Assembly (NCBI RefSeq): GCF_001456155.1 | Contig: NZ_CP013293.1 | Location: forward strand, 2,170,001-2,234,000 | Length of the DNA: 64,000 nucleotides | Direction: 5' to 3' | Source of the DNA: Chryseobacterium sp. IHB B 17019 | GTDB lineage: Bacteria > Bacteroidota > Bacteroidia > Flavobacteriales > Weeksellaceae | Part shown: one piece after another, positions 28,064-36,576 of the stretch | Numbering within the stretch: position 1 is the stretch's first letter | Layout: every line of letters starts with the position of its first letter | Notes under the pieces: model-generated | Told to the model about the DNA's origin: nothing | Database searches by the model: none | Seen by the model: only the letters and a program-made list of their open reading frames with translations | Made by a program: the position numbers and the translations under genes

Positions 28064-29647
28064 ATGCATAAAAAATTACCCTCAGCAAATATGTTTAAAA
28101 AGTTTTTAATCTTAGCCTTGTGCTCTCTGCTATTCCAAATCACGAAAGCGCAAAACGAATTTATTACAATATGGCAACCAGGGCTTCCCCATACGATGCC
28201 TCTGATAAATATTGATGCCCCGTCTCAGGCAACCTCCAATCAGATTTGGTTTCCGGGAATCGGGGAAAATTATACCATAACCTGGGAAGAAGTTGGTTAT
28301 CCATCGCATAACGGAACAATGACAGATGTCACCTCAACGTCACAGGTTCTTATCGATTTCGGAAACCCCTTAAATGACGCTTCCTCGGCAACTTACAGAG
28401 TAAAAGTGAGCAACGGAAACGGAGTTTTCAGACAGATAAGATTCGGAGTGCCAACCATTATTACACTTCCCGATAACCTTTATCCGATGTGGACCATCTA
28501 TGGAAGTGCAGATAAAATTCTTGAAATAGAACAATGGGGAAATATCAGCTGGGAATCGATGAACAGCGCCTTTAGCAACTGCCGGCTTATGCAGCTTACA
28601 GCAATAGATTCTCCCGATCTGAGTAATGTTACCGATGCTGCCTTTATGTTTTTCAATGCTCATAATTTTTTGGGGGCACCTTCAATGCAGAATTGGGATA
28701 CCTCTCATATCCAGGACTTCAAATTTATGTTTGCCCATGAGGGTGATTATCCGGCCGGGATCGACAATTTTGACACACCTTATATCACTAACTGGAATAC
28801 TTCGGCGGCAATCAACTTCAACAGTATGTTTCTTAAAAGAAAAAACTTCAATCAGCCTCTGAACACCTGGAATACCTCCAATGCAACGGATATGGCCTGG
28901 ATGTTTGCCAATTGTTTAAAATTCAACCAGAGACTCGACAGCTGGGATACTTCTAAAGTAACAGATATGTCCTTTATGTTTCATTTCATTCCGGTTTTCA
29001 ATCAGTCTTTGAAAATCTGGAATACTTCTAATGTTGTCAATTTTGGGCACATATTTCATGGGTGTACATCCTTTAATCAGAATTTAGATACCTGGGACCT
29101 TACCAAAACTACACGTACAGACATGATGTTTACAGGAGCAAGCAGTTTCAACCAATCTCTTGCAAGCTGGAACCTGGCCGTCTTGAACGAAGCTTCGGGT
29201 TTTTTAAGTAATTCCGGCCTTAGCTGTGAAAATTACAGCAAAACTTTAGTAGGATGGGCAGACAATCCCAATACTGCTAATAATGTAGATATGGGTTTTG
29301 TTATTCCTTTACAGTATGCCACAAATGCAGTCAACAAAAGGAATATTTTAATAAGTAAAGGCTGGAGCTTCAACGGGGATGTTCCCGGAAGCTGTATCCT
29401 CGCTGCTTCTGAAGTTGGTTTAAGAAAAAAAAGATCAATTTATCCAAATCCTGCACAGGATAACATTCATATTGAAGACATGCATGATGCACAAAGCTTT
29501 AAAATCCTTGATGCAAGCGGAAGAATTGTCGATAGTGGGAAAACAGACTCTGAAATGATTAATGTAAGCGCACTGCCTAAAGGAAATTATATTTTGCAGA
29601 TTGTTTCTAAAGGGAATGTAGAGAATTTTAAGTTTATTAAGAAATGA
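28064..29647 (+). CDS. BspA-like (DUF285) surface repeat protein with T9SS sorting domain
   Basis: About 527 residues from ATG 28064 (ATG 28091 is also possible; it starts directly at the signal peptide MFKKFLILALCSLL). From about residue 160 on, DUF285-type repeats recur: NMQ/NTWNTS, TDMAWMFANC, FNQRLDSWDTSKVTDMSFMF, FNQSLKIWNTSNVVNF. These are the W-(D/N)-(T/V)-S-x-V-x-x-(M)-x-x-M-F units of bacterial leucine-rich-like surface proteins. The last ~75 residues (IYPNPAQDNIHIED, ... LPKGNYILQIVS, ... FKFIKK) are a type A T9SS C-terminal sorting domain. It is therefore probably cargo of the PorU/PorV system encoded 6 kb upstream. Ligand unknown. Confidence 0.88.
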   Translation: MHKKLPSANMFKKFLILALCSLLFQITKAQNEFITIWQPGLPHTMPLINIDAPSQATSNQIWFPGIGENYTITWEEVGYPSHNGTMTDVTSTSQVLIDFGNPLNDASSATYRVKVSNGNGVFRQIRFGVPTIITLPDNLYPMWTIYGSADKILEIEQWGNISWESMNSAFSNCRLMQLTAIDSPDLSNVTDAAFMFFNAHNFLGAPSMQNWDTSHIQDFKFMFAHEGDYPAGIDNFDTPYITNWNTSAAINFNSMFLKRKNFNQPLNTWNTSNATDMAWMFANCLKFNQRLDSWDTSKVTDMSFMFHFIPVFNQSLKIWNTSNVVNFGHIFHGCTSFNQNLDTWDLTKTTRTDMMFTGASSFNQSLASWNLAVLNEASGFLSNSGLSCENYSKTLVGWADNPNTANNVDMGFVIPLQYATNAVNKRNILISKGWSFNGDVPGSCILAASEVGLRKKRSIYPNPAQDNIHIEDMHDAQSFKILDASGRIVDSGKTDSEMINVSALPKGNYILQIVSKGNVENFKFIKK

Positions 29648-29658
29648 AAATAATTAAA

Positions 29659-29687
29659 AAAAGCCTCACGTTTTGTGGGGCTTTTTT
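29659..29687 (+). terminator. Terminator of the BspA-like gene
   Basis: Stem AAAGCCTCAC / GTGGGGCTTT (one T-G pair) followed by T residues, 14 bases after the stop. Confidence 0.8.
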
Positions 29688-29692
29688 GTGAA

Positions 29693-29766
29693 TTGTGGAA
29701 TTGTCAATATGTTTCACTCCAATTCTTAAATTAAAAAATTGACAATTGACTTTTCGCCATTGACCA
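29693..29766. repeat. Intergenic inverted repeat AATTGTCAAT / ATTGACAATT
   Basis: Words AATTGTCAAT and ATTGACAATT face each other across about 35 bases, followed by a CCATTGACCATT variant. This is the same word set as in the gaps near 4.1-4.3 and 23.1-23.3 kb. Confidence 0.45.
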
Positions 29767-29771
29767 TTATA

Positions 29772-30275
29772 TTATTTATCATATCCGTTCGGATGATTCG
29801 CTTTAATATCATCCACCGTTCCCAATACCTTATCTTTCAGGGAATCCTGATATTTTTGAAGATTTTCGGCAACTTTTTCGTCTGCACTTCCTAAGATTTT
29901 TGCTGCTAAAATTCCTGCATTCAAAGCTCCGTTTAGAGCAACTGTAGCTACCGGAATTCCACCCGGCATCTGAAGAATTGACAAAACGGAATCCCAACCA
30001 TCGATAGAATTACTGGACAAAATCGGAACCCCAATCACGGGCAGAGTCGTACAGCTTGCCACCATTCCCGGAAGATGAGCCGCTCCTCCTGCTCCGGCAA
30101 CGATTACTTTCAGACCTCTCTCCTTTGCTGTTTTGGCATAATCAAACATTCTCTCCGGTGTCCTGTGCGCTGAAACAACCGTCAGTTCATACGGGATGTC
30201 TAAAGATTTTAAAAAATTCGCAGCCTGTTCCATGATCGGTAAGTCACTCTGACTTCCCATAATAATTCCTACCAT
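29772..30275 (-). CDS. purE: 5-(carboxyamino)imidazole ribonucleotide mutase
   Basis: A 167-residue class I PurE, converting N5-CAIR to CAIR in purine synthesis. Visible family motifs: GIIMGSQSDLPIM at the N-terminus, VSAHRTPERMFDYA (catalytic His), and VIVAGAGGAAHLPGMVAS, then LPVIGVPI and ILQMPGGIPVATVA. Its partner purK lies 1.1 kb upstream on the same strand, but an EamA transporter on the opposite strand lies between, so they are not one operon here. Confidence 0.97.
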   Translation of the reverse strand: MVGIIMGSQSDLPIMEQAANFLKSLDIPYELTVVSAHRTPERMFDYAKTAKERGLKVIVAGAGGAAHLPGMVASCTTLPVIGVPILSSNSIDGWDSVLSILQMPGGIPVATVALNGALNAGILAAKILGSADEKVAENLQKYQDSLKDKVLGTVDDIKANHPNGYDK

Positions 30276-30294
30276 TCTTCTATTATTAGATGCT

Positions 30295-30302
30295 CAAAGA
30301 TA
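30295..30302 (-). promoter_or_regulatory. Promoter -7 box of purE
   Basis: TATCTTTG on the minus strand matches TAnnTTTG and lies 19 bases before the purE start codon. Confidence 0.5.
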
Positions 30303-30422
30303 AAAATTAATAGAGTGAAATGCAAAAAGGCGCAAAAGTTGTTCTGTTACCTTAAGAACTCTGAAAACTGTATCCATTGAGTTTGTTTTAAAGTAAATAC
30401 TTTTGTTCATACATTTTATATT

Positions 30423-31334
30423 TTGAAAGATTATAAGCTTACTCTGGCGATCCTCACAGTTGCTATCGTTTGGGGAACAACATTTCTATCAATCCGTATT
30501 GCGGTAGAATCTATTCCGGCCTGGTTTGTGGCGGGAATCCGGCAGTTTCTGGCGGGAATTATTATGCTTTTGGTTCTTCTTTACAGGAAACAATTCAAAT
30601 GGATCGGATGGAAAAATTTATCTTATCAGCTGATCACATCATTGTTAATGCTTGTCGTGGCCAACGGAATGACCACCGTTGCAGAAGAAACCGTTACCAG
30701 TAGTTTAACGTCCTTAATAAGTGCCTGCTCGCCGATACTCATCTTTTTGGGAAGCGTTGCAATGGGTTTGCAAAAGTTCAGTATAAGGGCATTGATAGGA
30801 GTTTCAATGTGTTTCAGCGGGATTCTTTTTATTTTTTGGGACGGTATCCACGATCTTAAAAACCCTGAATATGCGATGGGAATTATATTTTTATTCATCG
30901 CGATTGCAGGCTGGGCATCGGGAACCATTTTCACTAAAAAATTAAGTGTTCAAAGTTATAATATCACACTCAACCTTTTCTATCAGTTTATTTTTGCAGG
31001 AATATTGCAGATCATCTTTGCTTTTGCGTTTTCAGAAAACTACAACTTTGGAAATTGGACGTTAAAGAGTGTTTCAGCCATGCTTTATCTTGCGGTTTTC
31101 GGTTCTGTGGCGGCTTTTTTTGCGTATCATTATGCTTTAACCAAGGTTTCTCCGGTACAGGTTTCCATTCTAGCTTATGTCAATACAATTATTTCTATAT
31201 TTCTAAGCTGGCTGATCTTGAATGAAGAAATTTCAACCAAATTCATTATTGCTGCAGCTTTGATTATCTTTGGGGTATTTGTAATTAATTACAACAGGGA
31301 AATGTTTAAAAAACAGAGAATTGAAAAAATTTAA
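30423..31334 (+). CDS. EamA/DMT-family transporter
   Basis: A 303-residue protein with ten membrane segments in two EamA halves. The typical opening AILTVAIVWGTTFLSIRIAV with IPAWFVAGIRQFLAG, and the second-half AVFGSVAAFFAYHYALTKVSP and ILAYVNTIISIFLSWLILNE, are drug/metabolite-transporter signatures. The start is TTG at 30423; no ATG lies upstream in frame before the promoter-like TATATTTTG. Metabolite efflux is likely, substrate unknown. It sits between purK and purE on the other strand. Confidence 0.88.
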   Translation: MKDYKLTLAILTVAIVWGTTFLSIRIAVESIPAWFVAGIRQFLAGIIMLLVLLYRKQFKWIGWKNLSYQLITSLLMLVVANGMTTVAEETVTSSLTSLISACSPILIFLGSVAMGLQKFSIRALIGVSMCFSGILFIFWDGIHDLKNPEYAMGIIFLFIAIAGWASGTIFTKKLSVQSYNITLNLFYQFIFAGILQIIFAFAFSENYNFGNWTLKSVSAMLYLAVFGSVAAFFAYHYALTKVSPVQVSILAYVNTIISIFLSWLILNEEISTKFIIAAALIIFGVFVINYNREMFKKQRIEKI

Positions 31335-31344
31335 TTTAAAAACT

Positions 31345-31373
31345 AAAAAGACTGCCATTCAGCAGTCTTTTTT
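31345..31373. terminator. Bidirectional terminator between the EamA gene and purK
   Basis: Stem AAAAAGACTGC / GCAGTCTTTTT with T-runs in both directions, between converging genes. Confidence 0.8.
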
Positions 31374-31388
31374 ATATATCTAAGTAAT

Positions 31389-32501
31389 TTATTCAGCAAT
31401 TACCCTCACCATTTCTTTCACTTTCACAAGCTTTTCCATCAATTCCTCTCTGGAATCCGCCAGTACATTGATATGACCCATTTTTCTTCCCGGTTTTGTT
31501 TCCGTTTTTCCGTACAGGTGAACGTAAGTTTCCGGTAACCTCAAAACATCCTCCATCCCTTCATATATCACTTTTCCAGCGAAGCCTTCTGCTCCTACAA
31601 GGTTCAGCATTCCGCTATAAACAATTGCATCGGTGTCTGCCAATGGTAAATTTTTCACCACACGATACATCTGCTCAAATTGAGAATTGGCGTTTCCTTC
31701 CTGGCTCTGATGCCCGGAATTATGCAGTCTCGGAGCCGTTTCATTGACCCATACTTTTCCTTCTTTATCTAAAAATAATTCAATGGCGAAAAGTCCCGGA
31801 GAATTAATGGCATTTAAAAATTTTTCTGTAATTAAATTGATTTGTCTTTCAATATCTTCATCCAAAGAAACCGGACAAATATTAAAATCCAACAGGTTCA
31901 GTTTCGGATCCGCAACCATTTCTGTCACGGGGAAAGTTTTGGTTTCTCCGTTTTCATTTCTTGCTACGATCACGGAAAGCTCTTTGTCGATGTCTACCAA
32001 TTTTTCAATGACTGAATCCTCTATCCAAAGATTTCTCATGTCTGCAGCGGTACGGATTACCTGTACTCCTTTTCCGTCGTATCCACCTGTATTCATTTTC
32101 TGTACAAAAGGTAACGGCATTTTAATTTCATCGGAACTTCCATCCATCACCTCAAATTCAGGGCTTGGAATATTATGAGCTTTATAAAATTCTTTTTGAA
32201 GGATTTTTTGTTGAATAGTTTTAATGATTTTAGAATTCGGAACGACTTTTATTCCTTGATTTTCCAATTCGGCAAGAGCATCTGCATTTACATGTTCGAT
32301 CTCAATGGTCACTACATCTTTATCTTTACCGAAGTTCAAAACCGTTTCATAATCATTAAAATTTCCTTGTGTAAAGTATGAAATATTATGACAAGGTGCA
32401 TCAGAAGCGGGATCCAACGTATAAAATTCATCATCATATTTCAACGCATTCTGAATGAACATTCTCCCGAGCTGTCCTCCTCCTAAAATTCCTATTTTCA
32501 T
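31389..32501 (-). CDS. purK: 5-(carboxyamino)imidazole ribonucleotide synthase
   Basis: A 370-residue ATP-grasp enzyme making N5-CAIR from AIR, bicarbonate and ATP, the step before PurE. GILGGGQLGRMFIQNA is the N-terminal signature. The ATP-grasp domain follows (PLPFVQKMNTGGYDGKGVQVI near 130, ELSVIVARNENGE, and GLFAIELFLDKEGKVWVNETAPRLHNSGH, the metal-binding E/N region). Its length is normal. Single gene on the minus strand. Confidence 0.96.
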   Translation of the reverse strand: MKIGILGGGQLGRMFIQNALKYDDEFYTLDPASDAPCHNISYFTQGNFNDYETVLNFGKDKDVVTIEIEHVNADALAELENQGIKVVPNSKIIKTIQQKILQKEFYKAHNIPSPEFEVMDGSSDEIKMPLPFVQKMNTGGYDGKGVQVIRTAADMRNLWIEDSVIEKLVDIDKELSVIVARNENGETKTFPVTEMVADPKLNLLDFNICPVSLDEDIERQINLITEKFLNAINSPGLFAIELFLDKEGKVWVNETAPRLHNSGHQSQEGNANSQFEQMYRVVKNLPLADTDAIVYSGMLNLVGAEGFAGKVIYEGMEDVLRLPETYVHLYGKTETKPGRKMGHINVLADSREELMEKLVKVKEMVRVIAE

Positions 32502-32621
32502 TTTTTTACTTTTATTTTTTCTATTAGATTTAAATTTTGTTTGAATTGATTTAATTCTTTTTTAAACTTTCGGTTTATACTCAGCAAAGATCACAAAAGT
32601 TTTTATTTATTATCTCCCGAA

Positions 32622-32699
32622 TGTCATTCCGCCGAAGGAGGAATCTCTAAAACACATTATTGAGATTCTTCATTTCACTTCGTTACATTCAGAATGACA
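32622..32699. repeat. Palindromic interspersed repeat (TGTCATTC...GAATGACA)
   Basis: Terminal arms TGTCATTC / GAATGACA and inner arms AATCTC / GAGATT fold this 78-base piece into a long interrupted hairpin. The CCGAAGGAGGAATCTC and GAGATTCTTCA parts match, as I recall, a repeat common in Bacteroidota intergenic DNA. No coding content. Confidence 0.6.
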
Positions 32700-32707
32700 G
32701 AACACCT

Positions 32708-33268
32708 TTATATTTTATCAATTTTTAAATAACCCAATCCCATCGGATTTTCCTGGTTCTGAGCATCGGATTTCTTTAAAACAATTGAGTATTTTTCTTT
32801 CATTTTTTCCGGAAGAATATCATTTACATTAAAAATATCATCAATATCAACTCCATGTTTATCATCAATATGGCTTACCGCTCCTTCAAAACCCATCACT
32901 TTATAAAATTCAGTAGCCTTTGCTTTTTTTACAATATCTCCCATGGAAGTTCCCACCATAAGGTGCTGCTCATGAAATTCTTCAAAAAATCCTTTTTTAT
33001 ACCCTCCGAGATTAATAAAATACAACTGCTCATCAGAAGTTTTCTCTCCTTTTTCAACAATTTTCACTTCATATCCATCAGCAAATCTTACTTCCTGGTA
33101 ACAGTCGACGTGGATTTTCCCGTCTGCTTCTTTCCAGAATTCTTTCATGTCAGGAACAAGGTCTTTCAAGCTTTCCGCAATTCCAAAAAATACGTCATGT
33201 TGCTCTATATTCCGTCCTTTTGGTGTTGCTCCGAGTATTATATAGAATAATTTCAACTGATTTTCCAT
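32708..33268 (-). CDS. DUF1543 domain-containing protein
   Basis: A 186-residue cytosolic protein, from ATG at 33268 (MENQLKLFYIILGATPKGRNIEQHD). A frame 6 codons longer exists, but its first codons are the promoter box TATTTTTG, so the later ATG is the real start. The opening LxxFYxxLGATPKGRxIEQHDVFFGI and the two-fold repeat (QLYFINLGGYKKGFFEEFHEQH) are those of the DUF1543 family. No function has been assigned to the family to my knowledge. Confidence 0.85.
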   Translation of the reverse strand: MENQLKLFYIILGATPKGRNIEQHDVFFGIAESLKDLVPDMKEFWKEADGKIHVDCYQEVRFADGYEVKIVEKGEKTSDEQLYFINLGGYKKGFFEEFHEQHLMVGTSMGDIVKKAKATEFYKVMGFEGAVSHIDDKHGVDIDDIFNVNDILPEKMKEKYSIVLKKSDAQNQENPMGLGYLKIDKI

Positions 33269-33272
33269 AATG

Positions 33273-33280
33273 CAAAAATA
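33273..33280 (-). promoter_or_regulatory. TAnnTTTG box four bases before the DUF1543 gene
   Basis: Minus-strand TATTTTTG, then CATT, then ATG at 33268. It supports the shorter start and suggests a leaderless or near-leaderless mRNA. Confidence 0.5.
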
Positions 33281-33305
33281 CATCAAATTTATCTTTTTTA
33301 AACGT

Positions 33306-33336
33306 TTGGCAGACTACCACAATAGTTTTATATTTG
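33306..33336 (+). promoter_or_regulatory. Promoter of the TSUP transporter gene
   Basis: TTG at 33306-33308 and TATATTTG at 33329-33336 are 20 bases apart. The ATG follows only four bases after the -7 box, so the expected transcription start is at or next to the start codon. Confidence 0.65.
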
Positions 33337-33340
33337 TAGC

Positions 33341-34171
33341 ATGTCAGAAATCATTATTCTCTTCCTTGGAGCAATTTCGGCAGGACTTCTGGGTTCGTTG
33401 ACCGGTTTAGGAGGAGGAGTTATCATTATCCCTTTATTAACGCTGGGTTTCGGCGTTCCTATGCACTATGCCATTGGCGCTTCACTTATTTCCGTGATCG
33501 GGACTTCTTCCGGTGCGGCTGTAGCTTTCGTTAAAGAAGGCTTTACCAATATGAGGGTCGGTATGTTTTTGGAAATCGCCACCACCTCAGGAGCAATTAT
33601 CGGAGCTTTGGTTTCGGGAATGCTTAATCCAAATACTATCGGAATTATTTTCGCCAGTATTCTTCTTCTGACTGTAATTTTAAATTTAAAAGGAAAGCCA
33701 GATCATCAACAACCTATCATTAAAGGAAGCTTAGAGGAAAAACTAAAGCTATACGGAACTTTTCCAGACAAAGGTGTTCTAAAAAGTTATTCTGCAAGAA
33801 ATACAATACCTGGTTTTTTAATGATGATGTTTGCTGGGGCAATGTCCGGGCTTTTGGGCATCGGTTCCGGCGCATTGAAAGTGCTGGCTATGGATAATAT
33901 GATGAAGCTGCCTTTCAAAGTTTCTACCACTACAAGTAACTTTATGATCGGGGTAACGGCAGTTGCCAGTGCGCTGATTTATTTCCAGAGGGGAGAAATT
34001 ATCCCCGTAATTGCGGCGCCGGTTTTGATCGGGGTTGTAGTTGGAAGTTTCATAGGATCAAAAACTTTGATGGTTTCAAAGACAAAAAAACTGAAAACTT
34101 TCTTTGCGATAGTGATTACTATTTTGTCAATCTATATGATGTATAACGGGATTAATAAAAGCTTCAGATAA
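33341..34171 (+). CDS. TSUP (TauE/SafE) family anion permease
   Basis: A 276-residue membrane protein with about eight membrane segments in two repeats. Each repeat begins with the family's Gly-rich helix: LLGSLTGLGGGVIIIPLL near residue 15, and AGAMSGLLGIGSGALKVLAM near residue 168. TSUP members move sulfite, sulfonates or similar anions. A DUF1634 gene overlaps its stop by one base; the two often occur together, and DUF1634 proteins are thought to be partner subunits. Confidence 0.9.
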   Translation: MSEIIILFLGAISAGLLGSLTGLGGGVIIIPLLTLGFGVPMHYAIGASLISVIGTSSGAAVAFVKEGFTNMRVGMFLEIATTSGAIIGALVSGMLNPNTIGIIFASILLLTVILNLKGKPDHQQPIIKGSLEEKLKLYGTFPDKGVLKSYSARNTIPGFLMMMFAGAMSGLLGIGSGALKVLAMDNMMKLPFKVSTTTSNFMIGVTAVASALIYFQRGEIIPVIAAPVLIGVVVGSFIGSKTLMVSKTKKLKTFFAIVITILSIYMMYNGINKSFR

Positions 34172-34554
34172 TGAGAAAGAACTTCACAGATATTGATCTA
34201 AACCGTTCCGTAGGGAATCTTTTGAGGCTGGGTGTTATTTTATCCGTTATTACTTCGTTAGTCGGTTTTGTAAAGCTGTTCAGCGAAGGTTTTAAAATGC
34301 CTAAAAAATATACTTCACTGGATATGGGGTCATCTTCCGAAAAAGTTTGGGGAGATTTCTGGAATTCCTTATGTAAAGGTGAAGGAATGGCAATTATTCA
34401 ATTGGGAATACTTCTTTTGGTATTTACACCTTTAATGAGAATTGTTTTCGCTTTAATTGGTTATTTAAAGGAAAAAGATTATATCTATGTCATCATCTCT
34501 TCCATTGTTCTGGCCATCATGGCGGTAAGTTTTTTTACTGGTTACGCGCACTAA
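34171..34554 (+). CDS. DUF1634 small membrane protein
   Basis: A 127-residue protein with three membrane segments (about 16-37, 78-96 and 105-123). NLLRLGVILSVITSLVGFVKL and IIQLGILLLVFTPLMRIVFA are the conserved parts of DUF1634. It shares one base with the stop of the TSUP permease (TAATG arrangement), so translation is coupled and it is probably part of the same transporter. Confidence 0.87.
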   Translation: MRKNFTDIDLNRSVGNLLRLGVILSVITSLVGFVKLFSEGFKMPKKYTSLDMGSSSEKVWGDFWNSLCKGEGMAIIQLGILLLVFTPLMRIVFALIGYLKEKDYIYVIISSIVLAIMAVSFFTGYAH

Positions 34555-34932
34555 TTATATTTCATAAAACTCCAACGGCAGCTGATCCGGATCCTGGGTA
34601 AAGAAAAATTCTTTTCCTGTGAATTCATCTATTCTGATTTCTTCACAATTTAATCCTTTTTCAATTAATTCCTGACGTTTTTCATTAATATTTTCAACCG
34701 AAAAAGCCAAATGCCTTAATCCGCAAGCCTCTGGACGGGAAGGTCTTTTGGGAGGGTCTGGAAATGAGAACAGCTCGATAACATAATGATCGTCAATCGC
34801 CAAATCAAGTTTAAATGACTGTCTCTCTTCACGATACACTTCCTTGATAATATTTAATCCTAAAATCTCCGTATAGAATTGTTTGGAAACTTTGTAATCT
34901 GAGCAAATTATGGCTATATGATGAATTTTCAT
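34555..34932 (-). CDS. VOC-family protein (glyoxalase/lyase-like)
   Basis: A 125-residue single vicinal-oxygen-chelate module. The metal ligands of the family are present: His near residue 4-5 (MKIHHIAIIC), Glu in YVIELFSFP, His in GLRHLAFSVEN, and Glu near the C-terminus (LPLEFYEI). The GLRHLAFSV and FFTQDPDQLPLE segments resemble the YaeR/SMU1112c group. Substrate unknown. Its upstream gene ends 5 bases away on the same strand, so the two form a short operon. Confidence 0.85.
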   Translation of the reverse strand: MKIHHIAIICSDYKVSKQFYTEILGLNIIKEVYREERQSFKLDLAIDDHYVIELFSFPDPPKRPSRPEACGLRHLAFSVENINEKRQELIEKGLNCEEIRIDEFTGKEFFFTQDPDQLPLEFYEI

Positions 34933-34937
34933 TTTAA

Positions 34938-35381
34938 TTATTTGATTTCTTTACAGTTTTCTTTTCTCCTTGTATCAATTAAATACTGAATTTTCCATTC
35001 TCCATTTTGTTTTACCAATTGAAAACTATTGGCTCCACAATGTGAAAATTTTCCTTTAAAGTAAAATGAATAAGGTGTAAAAACACTGGCCAGATTTCCA
35101 TCCGTATGAATGGCTTCAATGACAATTCTCTCATCCAGATCACCTTTTGAATATTTGGAAATGGAAGCTATAAAATCCTTTATTTCTTCGTTTTTCACCC
35201 CATCTTTTGTAATGGTCTGCAGAATTGCCGTATCAGAAAAAGTAGTTTTCAATAATTCCGGATCGGCATTTTTCATGGCGATAAATAAATTCCGGATCGG
35301 CTTTTCAATTTCCTGATTTTGTTGTTGCCCGAAACAAAAAAAGCTTCCGAACAACAGAGCAACAGTAAATATTTTATTCAT
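34938..35381 (-). CDS. Secreted NTF2-like (SnoaL/DUF4440-type) protein
   Basis: A 147-residue protein with a signal peptide (about residues 1-18, FFCFGQ). The mature part fits the cone-shaped NTF2-like fold: EIEKPIRNLFIAMKNADPELLKTTFSDTAI at the start, LASVFTPYSFYFKGKFSHCGANSFQLVKQNGEWKIQYLIDTR at the end. Two cysteines (HCGAN and KENCKEIK) could form a disulfide. Such proteins bind or hydrolyse small molecules; nothing more specific can be said. Confidence 0.78.
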   Translation of the reverse strand: MNKIFTVALLFGSFFCFGQQQNQEIEKPIRNLFIAMKNADPELLKTTFSDTAILQTITKDGVKNEEIKDFIASISKYSKGDLDERIVIEAIHTDGNLASVFTPYSFYFKGKFSHCGANSFQLVKQNGEWKIQYLIDTRRKENCKEIK

Positions 35382-35486
35382 TTTAATTATAATTGATTCT
35401 TACCATTAAAAATAGGAAAAAAGTTTACACAATAACCATTTGAAAAATTATAAAAATAAATTAAATTTATCAACATATTTATAAAT

Positions 35487-36569
35487 ATGTGGACAACCTA
35501 TTTAATTCTGACAATATTGTTACTGGTTTTAACCATACTTCCTAAAATTCAAAATTCCCACTGGATATTTCGTGTCCCCGAATTTGGAAAAATTCAGATA
35601 ACTTTCTTTATATTTTTCACTTTTATTTTTGGTTTTTTGTTACCGTTTTCTGACAGCCTTTGGATCTGTCAAAGCCTTTTATTCCTTATCTTGGTTCATC
35701 ATGGTTTCACGCTTATAAAATATACGCCGCTTTATCCGGTAAAAAAATATACTCAGCAACAGCAATCTTCTGAAAAGATAGATTTTATTTCAGCCAATGT
35801 GTATCAGTTTAATAAAGAATACAATCGTTTTATTAAATTAATAGAAAAACATCAACCCAGCATTTTTCTGACCATGGAAAGTAATGCTGATTGGGAAAAA
35901 GCCCTGCAACACTTAGAAAAAGAATATATTTATCAGCATAAAGTAACGCTGGAAAATACATACGGAATGCATTTGTATTCAAAAATTGAGATAAAAAATT
36001 CCAAAACCCATTATTTCGTTGCCGATGATATTCCTACTATTGAAGCGCATCTGGAGACTGAAGACGGCTTTAAATTTGTATTTTTCGGAGTTCATCCGCC
36101 ACCGCCGAGTCCTACTGAAGAGGAAACTTCAAAAGAAAGAGACGGCGATTTGCTGAGTACGGCAAAATGCGTAAAAAAACTTCATGAGCCAGTGATTGTA
36201 GTGGGAGATTTTAACAATGTTGCTTGGTCAAAATCTTCTATTTTATTTAGAAAAACCAGTCATCTTATTGATCCCAGAATCGGGCGCTCTTTCGTTCCTA
36301 CTTTTCATGCCAAATACCGTTTATTAAGATTTCCTATTGATCTGATGTTTCACAGCGAAAATATTTTCATTAAAGAGCTGAAAACACTTGAAAATTTTGG
36401 TTCCGATCACCTTCCCGTGTATTGTTCCTTTTTTATTGATCATCAAAATGAAAATCAGGAAAACCGAATAGATCACGCCACAGAAAATGAAAAAGCTGAA
36501 GCCGAAGAGATGATTCAGGAGGGTCAACAAGAGGACAGCAGCCGGGAAACGGTAGCGACTGAAAGCTGA
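35487..36569 (+). CDS. Membrane-anchored endonuclease/exonuclease/phosphatase-family protein
   Basis: A 360-residue protein. Two or three membrane segments cover the first ~75 residues. The catalytic EEP domain follows: FISANVYQFNKEYNRFIKLI (Asn of motif I), IFLTMESNADW (Glu), FVFFGVHPPPPSP (His), VIVVGDFNNVAWS (D-x-N), IDLMFHSENIF and GSDHLPVYCSF (terminal DH). All the usual catalytic positions are kept. The last ~35 residues are an acidic, Glu-rich tail. Proteins with this layout are common in Bacteroidota; substrate (nucleic acid or phospholipid) unknown. Confidence 0.85.
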   Translation: MWTTYLILTILLLVLTILPKIQNSHWIFRVPEFGKIQITFFIFFTFIFGFLLPFSDSLWICQSLLFLILVHHGFTLIKYTPLYPVKKYTQQQQSSEKIDFISANVYQFNKEYNRFIKLIEKHQPSIFLTMESNADWEKALQHLEKEYIYQHKVTLENTYGMHLYSKIEIKNSKTHYFVADDIPTIEAHLETEDGFKFVFFGVHPPPPSPTEEETSKERDGDLLSTAKCVKKLHEPVIVVGDFNNVAWSKSSILFRKTSHLIDPRIGRSFVPTFHAKYRLLRFPIDLMFHSENIFIKELKTLENFGSDHLPVYCSFFIDHQNENQENRIDHATENEKAEAEEMIQEGQQEDSSRETVATES

Positions 36570-36576
36570 TGTGAAA

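Noticed and set aside
30423..30430. TTG start of the EamA gene as an annotation error with an upstream ATG
   Set aside because: No in-frame ATG lies within about 30 bases upstream, and a promoter-like TATATTTTG abuts the TTG.
31744..32178. A 144-codon plus-strand frame opposite purK
   Set aside because: Antisense of a well-supported gene, no recognisable protein features.
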